64,000 bases of DNA, taken from the NCBI RefSeq assembly GCF_003202755.1, contig NZ_QGLK01000001.1:682001-746000 (forward strand). Direction: 5' to 3'. Below the pieces are notes generated by a model. It was not told where the DNA came from. It was given only the letters and a program-made list of their open reading frames with translations, and did no database searches. Below, piece after piece: positions 54,644 to 63,777 of this stretch; position 1 is the stretch's first letter, and each line of letters starts with the position of its first letter. Both the position numbers and the translations under genes were made by a program. Source of the stretch: Bifidobacterium asteroides (lineage in GTDB: Bacteria; Actinomycetota; Actinomycetes; Actinomycetales; Bifidobacteriaceae).

Positions 54644-55621
54644 ATGAAAATTCGGAGATTGATAACGGCATCAATAGCCATTCTGGCCTTAGCCGGAACG
54701 TCCGCGGTAGGAGCGGCTACTGCTTGGGCTGAGCCTGCTGTTCAGGGGAAGACCCACGAGATGACGGTTGCCTATTTTAGAGCCTGGAGGGATACGCATT
54801 CGGATCCGACGGTCAATTTCAATTCGATGTCGGATCTGCCCAAGCAGGTGGACATAGCTATCGCCTTCCCTAACCCGGAGACCACTCAGGCCTTCTGGGA
54901 CACTTTTCCTGGGCAAATTGAGTCCCTGCACAAGCAGGGTACAAAAGTGATCAGGAGTCTGGATATCAGCCTTTTCTATAAGGATGATTTCAACGATTCT
55001 CATGACCATCAGTCTCTCTCGCCCATGGAGAGCAATGCAGAGGGATATGCCAAACGCGCCAGCGAGCTCAAGAAGTCCTATCTTTATTTCCCTGGACTTG
55101 ACGGCTTTGTCGTCAATGCCGAGGCGAGCATGACTTCCACTGATGTTCAACGAGCCACGGGGGTTCTCAGGGCCATGTCGAGCTACTACGGGCCCAAGTC
55201 ACCTGAGCCGAGTTCCATCTTTGCTTATAACACCAACAAACCTGGGACCAACAGCCTCTATAGAGGAGTGTCCGACGTGGTCTCTTACGTATTCGCCGAC
55301 GCTTATGGGCGTTCGGTCGGGGCCCTCCAGCGGGACTGGGAGACCTACAAGGGCACGATTAAGAGCAGACAGTACATTCCGGGTTTCTCGTTCTATGAGG
55401 AGCGTGGCGGATGGTGGTATGACACCGAAGAGCCGATGTCGACCAGCAGGGCCATGCAGTACGCTCTTTGGGAGCCTGATAACGGGGCTGATGGCGCACA
55501 AAAAGGCGGCATTTTTGAGTATGCCGTCGATAGGGATGGAGTGCGCCGTGGCGACGACAAGCTTCAACCTACAACCTTCGAATGGACCAAGGCCCTCTCG
55601 GCTGCCATGAACAAGGAGTGA
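54644..55621 (+). CDS. Secreted GH18-like protein with an N-x-E active-site motif
   Basis: A 325-residue paralogue of the cytosolic GH18-like protein (shared: A-YFRAWRD, LPKQVDIAI, ESLHKQGTKVIRSL, PGFSFYEERGG, GGIFEYAVDRDG). It has a signal peptide cut after AWA at residue 29, and no lipobox or cell-wall anchor. The GH18 signature is changed the opposite way from its paralogue: DGFVVNAE, with V156, N158 in place of the second Asp, and the acid E160 kept. An Asn two residues before the Glu is the natural arrangement in GH85 endoglycosidases. It could release N-glycans outside, bind them, or favour transfer. It is the last gene before a strong terminator. Confidence 0.78.
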   Translation: MKIRRLITASIAILALAGTSAVGAATAWAEPAVQGKTHEMTVAYFRAWRDTHSDPTVNFNSMSDLPKQVDIAIAFPNPETTQAFWDTFPGQIESLHKQGTKVIRSLDISLFYKDDFNDSHDHQSLSPMESNAEGYAKRASELKKSYLYFPGLDGFVVNAEASMTSTDVQRATGVLRAMSSYYGPKSPEPSSIFAYNTNKPGTNSLYRGVSDVVSYVFADAYGRSVGALQRDWETYKGTIKSRQYIPGFSFYEERGGWWYDTEEPMSTSRAMQYALWEPDNGADGAQKGGIFEYAVDRDGVRRGDDKLQPTTFEWTKALSAAMNKE

Positions 55622-55638
55622 CGGCCATTTGAAAGATT

Positions 55639-55680
55639 GAGGGTCCTTCTGCGTTCCGGCACCTGGACCCTCTTTTATTG
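55639..55680 (+). terminator. Terminator of the GH18/ABC operon
   Basis: GAGGGTCC (55639-55646) and GGACCCTC (55665-55672) form a perfect 8-base stem with an 18-base loop, followed by TTTTATTG. This is a clear intrinsic terminator directly after the secreted GH18-like gene. Confidence 0.85.
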
Positions 55681-56053
55681 TTGATAGTCTGTCCCGATTG
55701 TTTAGGCTGCATTTCGGATTTTAAGGGGGACCGTTGATTGCAAAATGCCGCTTCAACATATAGGCGGTAAAGATACAATCTCGGACATTGACCGCTGGAA
55801 GTTGCCAATTCGCGAACGGTGAACAAGAGTCCATTTTGAGAAGCTGCAGCATAATGCTGAAAGTGTGGTCGAAGAATGCAAACTGTCATAAGTTTGGGGT
55901 TTTCATGAAGCGTGAGCAGGTTTCGAAAATGTTCTTATATCGCTTTTGCCAGTAATGCATCCTTGTGAAAGGCAGGCTTGTGTCACATTTCGAACTTGTG
56001 AACAGCTAACACGCCATTTTCTCCGAGACGGTATCGTTTAGAGATTGGATAAT

Positions 56054-56078
56054 GTACAATTAAACTAAACCGCTTTAG
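56054..56078 (+). promoter_or_regulatory. -10 box and LacI-type operator of the GH38/ABC/GH5 operon
   Basis: TACAAT (56054-56059) is followed after three bases by ACTAAACCGCTTTAGT (56063-56078), 15 of 16 bases identical to the site at 50436-50451 and at the same distance from the -10 box. The GH38 start is 38 bases further on. No good -35 match is visible, so an activator may also be needed. Confidence 0.75.
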
Positions 56079-56115
56079 TAGAGATGCGAAGCGGACCTAC
56101 GAGGAGGTTGTGAGG

Positions 56116-59100
56116 ATGCAGCTGAAGATAGAACGCGTGCTTGACAAGTGCGACCGTGTCATGCGTCAACGCGTGCTACCGAAGATTGAGCGGCCCATGG
56201 GCAAGGTCCAAGTCCGCTCTTTCGTCATTTCCGGGGAACCGATACCGTCATCGGAGTTCTTCGAGAAAGTACAGAGCAAGAGCGTGGACTTTCGGCCTCT
56301 CTCCCTGGGGGATACCTGGGGCACGACCTGGGGGACCACCTGGATGGAGGTGACCGGCCGCGTCGATGCCGACTGGGCGACAAGGGCCCCGATCGAGCTG
56401 GTGGTCGACCTGGGTTGGCATCCTGATGCGCCCGGCGGCCATTTTGAAGCCCAGGCCTATAGGAGCGATGGATCGATTATCAAGGCCGTTAATCCTCGCA
56501 ACCGCTGGATTCCGCTCGACGGGACCGACCTGGACGGGAATCCGACCCGTGACGAGGCTTCGGTTATTAACCCTGATGGAACCTTTACCATCTATCTGGA
56601 AGCGGCCTGCAATCCGCTCCTGCTTGGCACCCCCGCATTTGTGGAGACGCAGCTGGGCGAGGGAACCACAGGTCGTGCAGATGAGCCCAATGTCCTCAAG
56701 CAGATGGATGTCTGCCATTTTGACCATGAGGCATGGAACTACTACATGGATCTCGAGGTCACGGCCCAGCTGATCCGCGAATGCAACGAGAGCCAACCTC
56801 GGTATTGGCGTCTGGGCAAGGCCCTGCAGCGCTCGCTGAATATTTATGATGAGCGTGACCTGGCCACACTCGCACCGGCTCGGCAGGCCCTGGCTGGTGT
56901 ACTGGCAGTGCCGGCGACCCCCAGTGCCCTGGATCATGCGGCAGTGGGCCATTCCCATATTGACTCCGCCTGGCTCTGGCCCAAGAGAGAGACCAGACGC
57001 AAGGTTGCGCGGACTGTTTCGAACATGCTTGCGCTGATGGAGCGCGATCCTCAATTCATCTATGCCATGAGCTCGCCCCAGCAGTATGCATGGCTGGAGG
57101 AGGATCATCCTGATCTCTTCGCTCGTGTCAAGCAACGCATCCAAGAAGGCAGGTTCATCCCCGTCGGAGGGATGTGGGTGGAGTCCGACGGCATGCTGCC
57201 ATCAGGGGAGTCGTTGACCCGCCAGTTCACCTATGGCAAGCGGTACTACCGGGAGCATCTGGGGGTAGACACGACCGTGGTCTGGGAGCCGGACAGCTTC
57301 GGTTATACGGGCCAGTTCCCACAGATTGCCCGCCGTGCGGGAATGACTTCCTTCCTCTCGCAGAAGATCTCCTGGAATGATACAACCAAATTCCCGCATC
57401 ATACTTTTGATTGGCAGGGTATCGACGGCACGGCCATCTTCACGCATTTCCCTCCTATGGATACCTATGCCTCCAGCATGACGGCCCGTGAACTCAACCA
57501 TTCTCAGGAAAACTACCAGGACAAGGACATCTCAACCAAGGCCCTGGTTCTGTTCGGCTATGGCGATGGCGGCGGCGGCACCACCAGGGAGATGCTTGGA
57601 CGCTATGAGCGCCTGCATGATGTAGAGGGGTCGGCCAAGGTGCGATATCAGGCTCCAGCAGATTTCTTCCGCCAGTCCGAGGAAGAGATCCGCGCGGAGG
57701 CCGGTTCCGAGATGCCCGTCTGGAAGGGCGAGCTCTACCTGGAGCTGCACCGCAAGACCCTGACTTCTCAGCAGGATATGAAGCGGGGCTGCCGGCAGGA
57801 GGAGGCCATGCTGCGCACGGTCGAATACCTGTGCACCTACGCCGGCTTGGTCGATGACTCATACACCTACCCGCGTCAGGAGCTGGACAAAATCTGGCGC
57901 ACGCTTCTGCTCAACCAGTTCCATGACATTCTTCCAGGTTCCGCCATCTCCTGGGTGCACAGGCTGGCCAGGGAAGACTACCGCAGGGACATCGCTCGCC
58001 TGGAGCAGATTGGCGATGAGGCTGCCCGCGCTATAGCTTCCGCCCAGCCGCAGGCTTCCATGGTGTCTGATGCCAAGCTGGTACCTATGGACGGCAAGGG
58101 CCAGACGGCTTGGGAGGCCGTCGGGCCAGTCCAGGCCCAGGAGGGGTCTGAGGACATCAGGCCTGTCCAAGTCAGCCAAGAGGGCGACGGATTCGTTATG
58201 GATAATGGTCTTATTCGTGCCGTAGTCGCTTCGGATGGCGAAGTCCATTCCATTCTTGACAGGACCTCCGGCAGGGACTTGGTCCCGCAGGGCTCCTCGG
58301 TGGGTGGATACGAGCTCTTCAAGGATGAGCCCTACATGTGGGATGCCTGGGATCTGGAGCGCGATGCTCTGCTAACTGCTTCTCCGGTCGATGATCCAGT
58401 CACCATGGAGGCTTTGGATTCAGGTGTTCAGGTATCACGCCGGCATGGCGAAACCACAATCGTCACCACGATCGGGCTGACCCCGGGCGGCAGGCAGTTG
58501 GACTTTACGGCTGATGTGGATTGGCACCAGGATGAGCAGCTGCTCAAGGTGGATATTCCCGTCGCCGTTCAGGCCAGATATGCGCAATTCGAGTGCCAGT
58601 ACGGCTTTATCGACAGGCCCATTCAGAAGAACAACGCTGCTGAAGAGGCTCAGTTCGAGAGCTGCACGCACCGATTCGTCAGGATCAGCGACGACGACCT
58701 TGCCGTCGGCGTGGTCAACGCCTCGACATACGGCGGCGATACCACGCCGATCCACTATGACGAGAAGGTCGGCAAAGAGGCGGGTACCCTGGTCAGACTG
58801 ACCCTCCTGTCCGCTCCAGTCTTTCCCGATCCGCATACCGACAGGGGCAAGCACAGCTTTGCCTGGTCCATCGTCCCTGGGGACACCCAGGCCGACATCC
58901 TGCAAGCAGCCTATGCCCTCAACACTCCGGTCTTCCATCATGGACTGCCTGCCGTTGAGCCCCTGGCTGGCGTCGAGGATATCCAGGGTACTACCGTCAT
59001 CGACTGGATCAAGACGGCTGATGACGACAGCGGCGATGTGATTGTCAGGGTCTACAACCCGGATTCGTCGCCCTCCAAGGCCAGGCTGCACACTGGGTCC

Positions 59101-59265
59101 GTCCTGCAGGGCGCGACTGTGAAAGAGACCAACTCCTTGGAGGACGGACTTGTGCCCGAAGGCGTGCGGCCTGGCCTGTGCTCCGAACAGGGTGGGCAAG
59201 CTGACGGGGCCCTGCTGGATCTCGTTCCCTTCCAGTTCACCACCTTGAGACTCTCCAGGCGCTGA
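56116..59265 (+). CDS. GH38 alpha-mannosidase
   Basis: A 1049-residue class II alpha-mannosidase. The zinc site is H279 and D283 in AVGHSHIDSAWLWPKRETRRK, and the nucleophile is D393 in VVWEPDSFGYTGQFPQIARRAG. Then LFGYGDGGGGTTREML follows, with the C-terminal beta domains. GH38 enzymes remove alpha-mannose from N-glycans. No signal peptide, so it acts on imported glycans. GAGGAGG lies eight bases before ATG 56116 (GTG 56110 is in frame). It is first in the second N-glycan operon. Confidence 0.93.
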   Translation: MQLKIERVLDKCDRVMRQRVLPKIERPMGKVQVRSFVISGEPIPSSEFFEKVQSKSVDFRPLSLGDTWGTTWGTTWMEVTGRVDADWATRAPIELVVDLGWHPDAPGGHFEAQAYRSDGSIIKAVNPRNRWIPLDGTDLDGNPTRDEASVINPDGTFTIYLEAACNPLLLGTPAFVETQLGEGTTGRADEPNVLKQMDVCHFDHEAWNYYMDLEVTAQLIRECNESQPRYWRLGKALQRSLNIYDERDLATLAPARQALAGVLAVPATPSALDHAAVGHSHIDSAWLWPKRETRRKVARTVSNMLALMERDPQFIYAMSSPQQYAWLEEDHPDLFARVKQRIQEGRFIPVGGMWVESDGMLPSGESLTRQFTYGKRYYREHLGVDTTVVWEPDSFGYTGQFPQIARRAGMTSFLSQKISWNDTTKFPHHTFDWQGIDGTAIFTHFPPMDTYASSMTARELNHSQENYQDKDISTKALVLFGYGDGGGGTTREMLGRYERLHDVEGSAKVRYQAPADFFRQSEEEIRAEAGSEMPVWKGELYLELHRKTLTSQQDMKRGCRQEEAMLRTVEYLCTYAGLVDDSYTYPRQELDKIWRTLLLNQFHDILPGSAISWVHRLAREDYRRDIARLEQIGDEAARAIASAQPQASMVSDAKLVPMDGKGQTAWEAVGPVQAQEGSEDIRPVQVSQEGDGFVMDNGLIRAVVASDGEVHSILDRTSGRDLVPQGSSVGGYELFKDEPYMWDAWDLERDALLTASPVDDPVTMEALDSGVQVSRRHGETTIVTTIGLTPGGRQLDFTADVDWHQDEQLLKVDIPVAVQARYAQFECQYGFIDRPIQKNNAAEEAQFESCTHRFVRISDDDLAVGVVNASTYGGDTTPIHYDEKVGKEAGTLVRLTLLSAPVFPDPHTDRGKHSFAWSIVPGDTQADILQAAYALNTPVFHHGLPAVEPLAGVEDIQGTTVIDWIKTADDDSGDVIVRVYNPDSSPSKARLHTGSVLQGATVKETNSLEDGLVPEGVRPGLCSEQGGQADGALLDLVPFQFTTLRLSRR

Positions 59266-59365
59266 TCGCCTGACCGAGGGTGTCTGTCCGGCTGGTTCGT
59301 TCGTCGATTTGGACCGGTCGGAAGCCCCCACAAAGAAGTGAGTAGTAAAAAGAAAGGAAGCTCCG

Positions 59366-60667
59366 ATGAGAGCACTGAAGAAGGTAGCAGTATTGATCTG
59401 CGCGACTGCCATGGCGGGTTCGTTGACGGCGTGCGGAGGAAGCAGCAGCAGTTCAGGCGGGTCAAAAGATGGCAAGCCGTCAGGCGAGATCTCCTTCCAG
59501 ACCTGGAACCTGAAGAATGACAAGTACACTCCGTACTTCAAAAACCTGATTGCGGCCTATGAGAAGTCGCATCCCGGCACCACTATCAAGTGGATCGATC
59601 AGCCCTCGGACAACTACGAGCAGAAGCTGTCCGCCGACGCAGCAGCCAACTCCCTGCCCGACATCATCGATGCCGGCCCCTCACTGATGTACGGCCTGGC
59701 CAAGGCCGGGGCCCTGATGAACATCAGTAAAGAAGCTCCCAAGGCCCAAAACAACTATTACAAGAATGCCTGGAATGCAGTCACCTTCAAGGGCAAGGAC
59801 ATCGAGGAGGGAGCCTATGGCTTCCCCTGGTACGTCAACGATGGACCGACCTATTACAACACCGAGCTCATGCAGAAGTGCGGACTGGACCCCAACAAGC
59901 TGCCTGTGACCTGGGACGACTACTTCTCTCAGGCAGACACCATGGTCAATAGCGGTTGCGGGGCCTATATGTCCACCATGCTGGGTGGCGCCGTCGATGA
60001 CTATGCATCGGCCGGGATCCCCATCATGAACAAGGACCACACCAAGTACATCTTCAATTCCCCCGAGGCTGTCAAGCATCTGCAGCGCTTCGTCGACCTC
60101 TACAACAAGAAGGGAATCCCGCCGGAGGCTCTGAGCGCACAATGGTCTCAGCAGGGCGAGTTCTTCCAGAAGGGCTCCATCGTGGCCATGGGCGGTAGCG
60201 CTTACTCGGCGGCTGACTTCAAGCAGAACTCTCCTGACTTGTACAAGCATCTGGCTGTGGGCACCAAGATCAGCGATCAGGGCAAGTCTGCCAGCCTGGC
60301 CTATGAGATGCTGGCCGTCAACGCCCAGACCAAGAACAAGACGCTCGCCCTGGACTTCGTCCAGTACGTAACCAATGCCAAGAACCAGCTAGCATTCGCC
60401 AAGAAGTCCAACACCTTCCCCTCCAGCAAGGGCGGTCTTGATGATCCCTACTACGCCAACATCGACACCAGCGATGTTCAGGGCAAGGCCCTGAAAATTA
60501 CTCTGAACTCCGTAAAGAACGGGTACTCAAGCCGTCCTGCCGAGTTCACCGATGCCAATGGCAAGGACTATCTGCAACAGCAGGCCGCTCTGGCCCTGCA
60601 GGGCAAGCAGACCGCTAAGGAGTCTTTGGACAAGGCCGTCAAGTACGCCAACGAGAAGCTGCAGTAA
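59366..60667 (+). CDS. ABC sugar importer, substrate-binding lipoprotein 2
   Basis: A 433-residue binding protein with a signal peptide and lipobox LTAC (Cys23), then a Ser/Gly linker. Mature features include ISFQTWNLKNDKYTPYFKNLIAAYEKSHPG and FPWYVNDGPTYYNTELMQKCGLD. It differs clearly in sequence from binding protein 1, so the two importers probably take different glycan products. AAAGGAAG lies before ATG 59366. The 100-base gap after GH38 has no terminator, so it is probably cotranscribed. Confidence 0.9.
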   Translation: MRALKKVAVLICATAMAGSLTACGGSSSSSGGSKDGKPSGEISFQTWNLKNDKYTPYFKNLIAAYEKSHPGTTIKWIDQPSDNYEQKLSADAAANSLPDIIDAGPSLMYGLAKAGALMNISKEAPKAQNNYYKNAWNAVTFKGKDIEEGAYGFPWYVNDGPTYYNTELMQKCGLDPNKLPVTWDDYFSQADTMVNSGCGAYMSTMLGGAVDDYASAGIPIMNKDHTKYIFNSPEAVKHLQRFVDLYNKKGIPPEALSAQWSQQGEFFQKGSIVAMGGSAYSAADFKQNSPDLYKHLAVGTKISDQGKSASLAYEMLAVNAQTKNKTLALDFVQYVTNAKNQLAFAKKSNTFPSSKGGLDDPYYANIDTSDVQGKALKITLNSVKNGYSSRPAEFTDANGKDYLQQQAALALQGKQTAKESLDKAVKYANEKLQ

Positions 60668-60669
60668 CT

Positions 60670-61641
60670 ATGAGCCGCGCTGACTCTTCCGCCATCCGGC
60701 CGAAGGCTTCTGCCCTCGGCCGGCATGGCGGGCCCCAAGCCGGGGTCCAAGGCGGCAAGGGGACCCATTGGACCACGACCCTGGCCCCCTACCTGTTTGT
60801 CTTCCCGGCCTTTGCCATCGTCTTCATCTTCGTCATCGTCGCTGCGCTGAATACCTGTCGGCTGGCCTTTACCGATTCCACGCTGTTGCGACCGGGCAAG
60901 TTCGTAGGCATCGAGAACTTCGTAAAGATCGTGCATGACGACTATTTTTGGACCGCGCTGCTCAACTCCACCTTGTACGTGGTTTGCGTGGTCCCCTTTA
61001 TGGTCATTCTTCCACTGATCTTGGCCAACCTTGTCAAGGGGAACTCTAGGATCATGGGGTTCTTCAGGACCTCTTTCTACACTCCCGTGGTCATGTCAGC
61101 CGTAGTGGTGGGAATGATCTGGACCAACCTGCTCGACCCCAAGGGCTTGGTCAACTCGGTTCTAGAGTCCTTGCACATCATCCACAGCCCGATCCCATTC
61201 CTCAGTGATCGCTGGCTGATACTGTTCACATCCATGTTCGTCACCATATGGCTGGGTCTGGGATACTACATGGTCATCTACCTGACCGCCCTGGCCAACA
61301 TCGACGCCTCACTCTACGAGGCCGCCTCGCTGGATGGGGCAGGACCGGTAAGACAATTCCTGTATGTCACCATCCCAGGAGTGAGATCCACCATCGTGCT
61401 GATCATGATGCTGTCGACCATCGCGGCCTTCCGCGTGTTCAACGAAATCTACGTGCTCACCAACGGCACGGCTGGTCCCGGCGGCGAGGACATCACCATG
61501 TCCATGCTCATCCAGAAGGAGGGCACGGGCATCCAGGCCAGAACGGGCTATGCCAGCGCTCTGTCGCTGATTGTCTTGGTTGTGGTTGGAGCCATGCTGA
61601 TTCTTCAGCAGATCATCCAGAAGCGGGGGGAGGACTCATGA
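60670..61641 (+). CDS. ABC sugar importer, permease 2a
   Basis: A 323-residue MalF-type subunit with a basic N-terminal tail of about 35 residues and six helices from LAPYLFVFPAFAIVFIFVIVAAL. The ATPase contact loop is YEAASLDGAGPVRQFLYVTIPGV. It begins two bases after the binding-protein stop and overlaps the next permease by ATGA. No ATPase gene is present in the operon as far as seen. Confidence 0.9.
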   Translation: MSRADSSAIRPKASALGRHGGPQAGVQGGKGTHWTTTLAPYLFVFPAFAIVFIFVIVAALNTCRLAFTDSTLLRPGKFVGIENFVKIVHDDYFWTALLNSTLYVVCVVPFMVILPLILANLVKGNSRIMGFFRTSFYTPVVMSAVVVGMIWTNLLDPKGLVNSVLESLHIIHSPIPFLSDRWLILFTSMFVTIWLGLGYYMVIYLTALANIDASLYEAASLDGAGPVRQFLYVTIPGVRSTIVLIMMLSTIAAFRVFNEIYVLTNGTAGPGGEDITMSMLIQKEGTGIQARTGYASALSLIVLVVVGAMLILQQIIQKRGEDS

Positions 61642-62477
61642 AAAGCAGTCACTCCAAAGTCACTGTTGGCAAGGTCATTCAGTACCTTGTGCTCATACTG
61701 GTCTTTATCCTGCTGGTGGGGCCCTTCGTCTGGGAGCTGTCGCTTTCCTTCAAGGGCAAGGGCGACAACGTCTATGCGGTTCCGCCTTATATCATCCCGA
61801 AGACGCCCACCTGGGACAATTACATATCCGTCTTCAGGCAGGTCCCGGTCTTCCGGTATATGCTGAACACAGTAATTGTCGCCATCCTTTCCATAGGCGG
61901 CAACGTCATCTTCTCGACCATGGCCGGATATGCGCTGGGCCGGCTTAAGTGGCGCGGGCGCAATCTGCTCTTCACGATTTTCATGGGCACCATGGTCATC
62001 CCCGTCGAGGGCGTGGTCATCTCTCAGTTCCTGATTGTCAGAAGCGTCGGACTGCAGAACACCCTTTTGGCTGTCGCCCTGCCGGGCATGGTGGGCGCTG
62101 TCAACATTCTGCTCATGACCAATGCTTTCAAAGGCATTCCGGACGAGCTGGAGGAGGCGGCAGAAGTGGACGGCGCCAATCTTTGGCAGCGGTTCTACCG
62201 GATCTGCGTGCCTCAGGTCAAAGGTACCATGACTGTCGTCGGCATATTCGCCTTCGTGGGCGCCTGGAATGATTTCCTCTGGCCCCTGATCGTCATCTCC
62301 GACGAGTCAAACTACACGCTCACACTGGGCATGAATCGACTCAAGGGCATGTTCATTTCGGATCCCAGATTGATAGCAGCGGGTGCCTTGGTCTCCCTGA
62401 TACCGATCCTGGTCTTCTTCGCCTGTTTCCAACGCTACTTCTTCCGTGGTCTGGAACAGGGTGGCATCAAGGAATAG
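61638..62477 (+). CDS. ABC sugar importer, permease 2b
   Basis: A 279-residue MalG-type subunit with six helices and the loop EEAAEVDGANLWQRFYRICVPQV. ATG 61638 overlaps the stop of permease 2a. The frame stays open upstream to 61248, but that lies inside permease 2a. It is followed seven bases later by the GH5 gene. Confidence 0.9.
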   Translation: MKSSHSKVTVGKVIQYLVLILVFILLVGPFVWELSLSFKGKGDNVYAVPPYIIPKTPTWDNYISVFRQVPVFRYMLNTVIVAILSIGGNVIFSTMAGYALGRLKWRGRNLLFTIFMGTMVIPVEGVVISQFLIVRSVGLQNTLLAVALPGMVGAVNILLMTNAFKGIPDELEEAAEVDGANLWQRFYRICVPQVKGTMTVVGIFAFVGAWNDFLWPLIVISDESNYTLTLGMNRLKGMFISDPRLIAAGALVSLIPILVFFACFQRYFFRGLEQGGIKE

Positions 62478-62484
62478 CATCATC

Positions 62485-63777
62485 ATGAAATTTGGAGTCA
62501 ATTACACCCCCTCCCATAACTGGTTCTATTTCTGGCTGCATCCGGATTGGGATGCCGTCGCCAAAGACCTCGACGACATTGCTTCCATTGGGCTGGATCA
62601 TATCCGCATCTTCCCGCTGTGGACGCTGCTCCAGCCCAACAGAACCTGGATCAACAGTGCCGCTCTGGACGACCTGAGGCATATGGCCGCCCTGGCGGAT
62701 GAACGAGGGTTGGATGTCTATTCGGATGTGATTCAAGGGCACATGTCCAGTTTTGATTTCGTGCCCTCCTGGTTGGTCTCATGGCATGAAACCAATATGT
62801 TCACGGATCCGGATGCAGTTCAGGCTCAGGCCCGGCTGGTCGCATCAGTCTATGAAGCCCTGGCGGACCTGCCGCATTTCCGTGGCCTGACCATAGGAAA
62901 TGAATGCAACCAGTTCACTGACCGTGTCCATCCGCGTCGAATGCCCTCCACCTCAAAGGAGGCTGAAGACTGGCTGCTGGAGTTGCTGACCCCGTTGAGG
63001 GAGAAGGCATCCCAGGAAGGCCGGGTGCTTCTGCATTCCGAAAATGATGCAGCCTGGTATCAGGATGGCCACGCTTTTCTTCCTCGATATGCGTCCAACA
63101 TCGGAGACATGACCTGCATTCATTCCTGGGTTTTCAACGGCGCCGCGCAGGAGTGCGGTCCCTTGGCCGAGGAGAGCACGCGTCATGCCGAGTACCTGGT
63201 GGAACTGTCGAAGGCCTTTGCCAATCAGCCCCATCGGCAGGTTTGGCTGCAGGAGATCGGTGCCCCGCTCAATGTAATGGGCGCAGATCAGGCCGCTGAC
63301 TTTTGCAGGTCTTCAGTGGAACATGCTCTCGATTGCAGCGACATGTTCGGCATCACCTGGTGGTGCTCGCATGACGTCGACCAACAATTCGGTGATTTTC
63401 CACCCTTTGAGCATCAGCTGGGTCTGTTCGATCAAGAGAAGCGTCTCAAGCCCATAGGCCAGGCCTTCGCTCAGGTGGCGAAGGACTACTCCGGCAAGGA
63501 GGCCTCTCGTTCCAGGTCCACCGCTCTGGTGGTGGACGTGAACGAGCACGATGATCCTTTGCTGAGATCTGCCTGTGCGCCTGGCGGGTCTATCTTCAAC
63601 AAGTGGATGGAACTCAGCCGTCAAGGTGCAAGGCCGGCCCTGGTCACATCCCTGCACGCGGCGGATAGCAGCTGGCTGCAGGACAGGGGCATCAGTGAGT
63701 GCATCGCCATCAAACCTGTTGGCGGAAGCTCTTACAGCGCTGTATCCGATCCCTCCCTTCTACGGAAAAAGTCCTGA
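62485..63777 (+). CDS. GH5-like beta-mannosidase (resembles GH5_18, N-glycan core)
   Basis: A 430-residue clan-A barrel, MKFGVNYTPSHNWFYFW at the start, with the general acid E140 in IGNECNQF and the nucleophile E257 in VWLQEIGAP. In B. longum a GH5_18 enzyme splits the Man-beta-1,4-GlcNAc disaccharide left after endoglycosidase and alpha-mannosidase action. The N-terminal sequence and the operon partners (GH38 and importer) fit that role; family membership is from memory, not a search. No signal peptide. ATG 62485 has AAGGA about ten bases upstream. A CCGCGG hairpin follows near 63840. Confidence 0.8.
   Translation: MKFGVNYTPSHNWFYFWLHPDWDAVAKDLDDIASIGLDHIRIFPLWTLLQPNRTWINSAALDDLRHMAALADERGLDVYSDVIQGHMSSFDFVPSWLVSWHETNMFTDPDAVQAQARLVASVYEALADLPHFRGLTIGNECNQFTDRVHPRRMPSTSKEAEDWLLELLTPLREKASQEGRVLLHSENDAAWYQDGHAFLPRYASNIGDMTCIHSWVFNGAAQECGPLAEESTRHAEYLVELSKAFANQPHRQVWLQEIGAPLNVMGADQAADFCRSSVEHALDCSDMFGITWWCSHDVDQQFGDFPPFEHQLGLFDQEKRLKPIGQAFAQVAKDYSGKEASRSRSTALVVDVNEHDDPLLRSACAPGGSIFNKWMELSRQGARPALVTSLHAADSSWLQDRGISECIAIKPVGGSSYSAVSDPSLLRKKS

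Larger units (their letters stand above)
55622..56115. other. Intergenic region between the two N-glycan operons
   Basis: 494 bases that contain the terminator above and the GH38 promoter and operator near the right end. The middle (about 55690-56040) is more AT-rich and shows no gene that I can support. Its only role seen is as a promoter region. Confidence 0.55.

Noticed and set aside
59266-59365. Separate promoter and operator for the second binding protein
   Set aside because: No palindrome or good -10/-35 pair in the 100-base gap; cotranscription with GH38 is simpler.
58435-59541. 368-codon minus-strand frame opposite GH38 and binding protein 2
   Set aside because: Runs across two convincing plus-strand genes and their gap without any recognisable motif.
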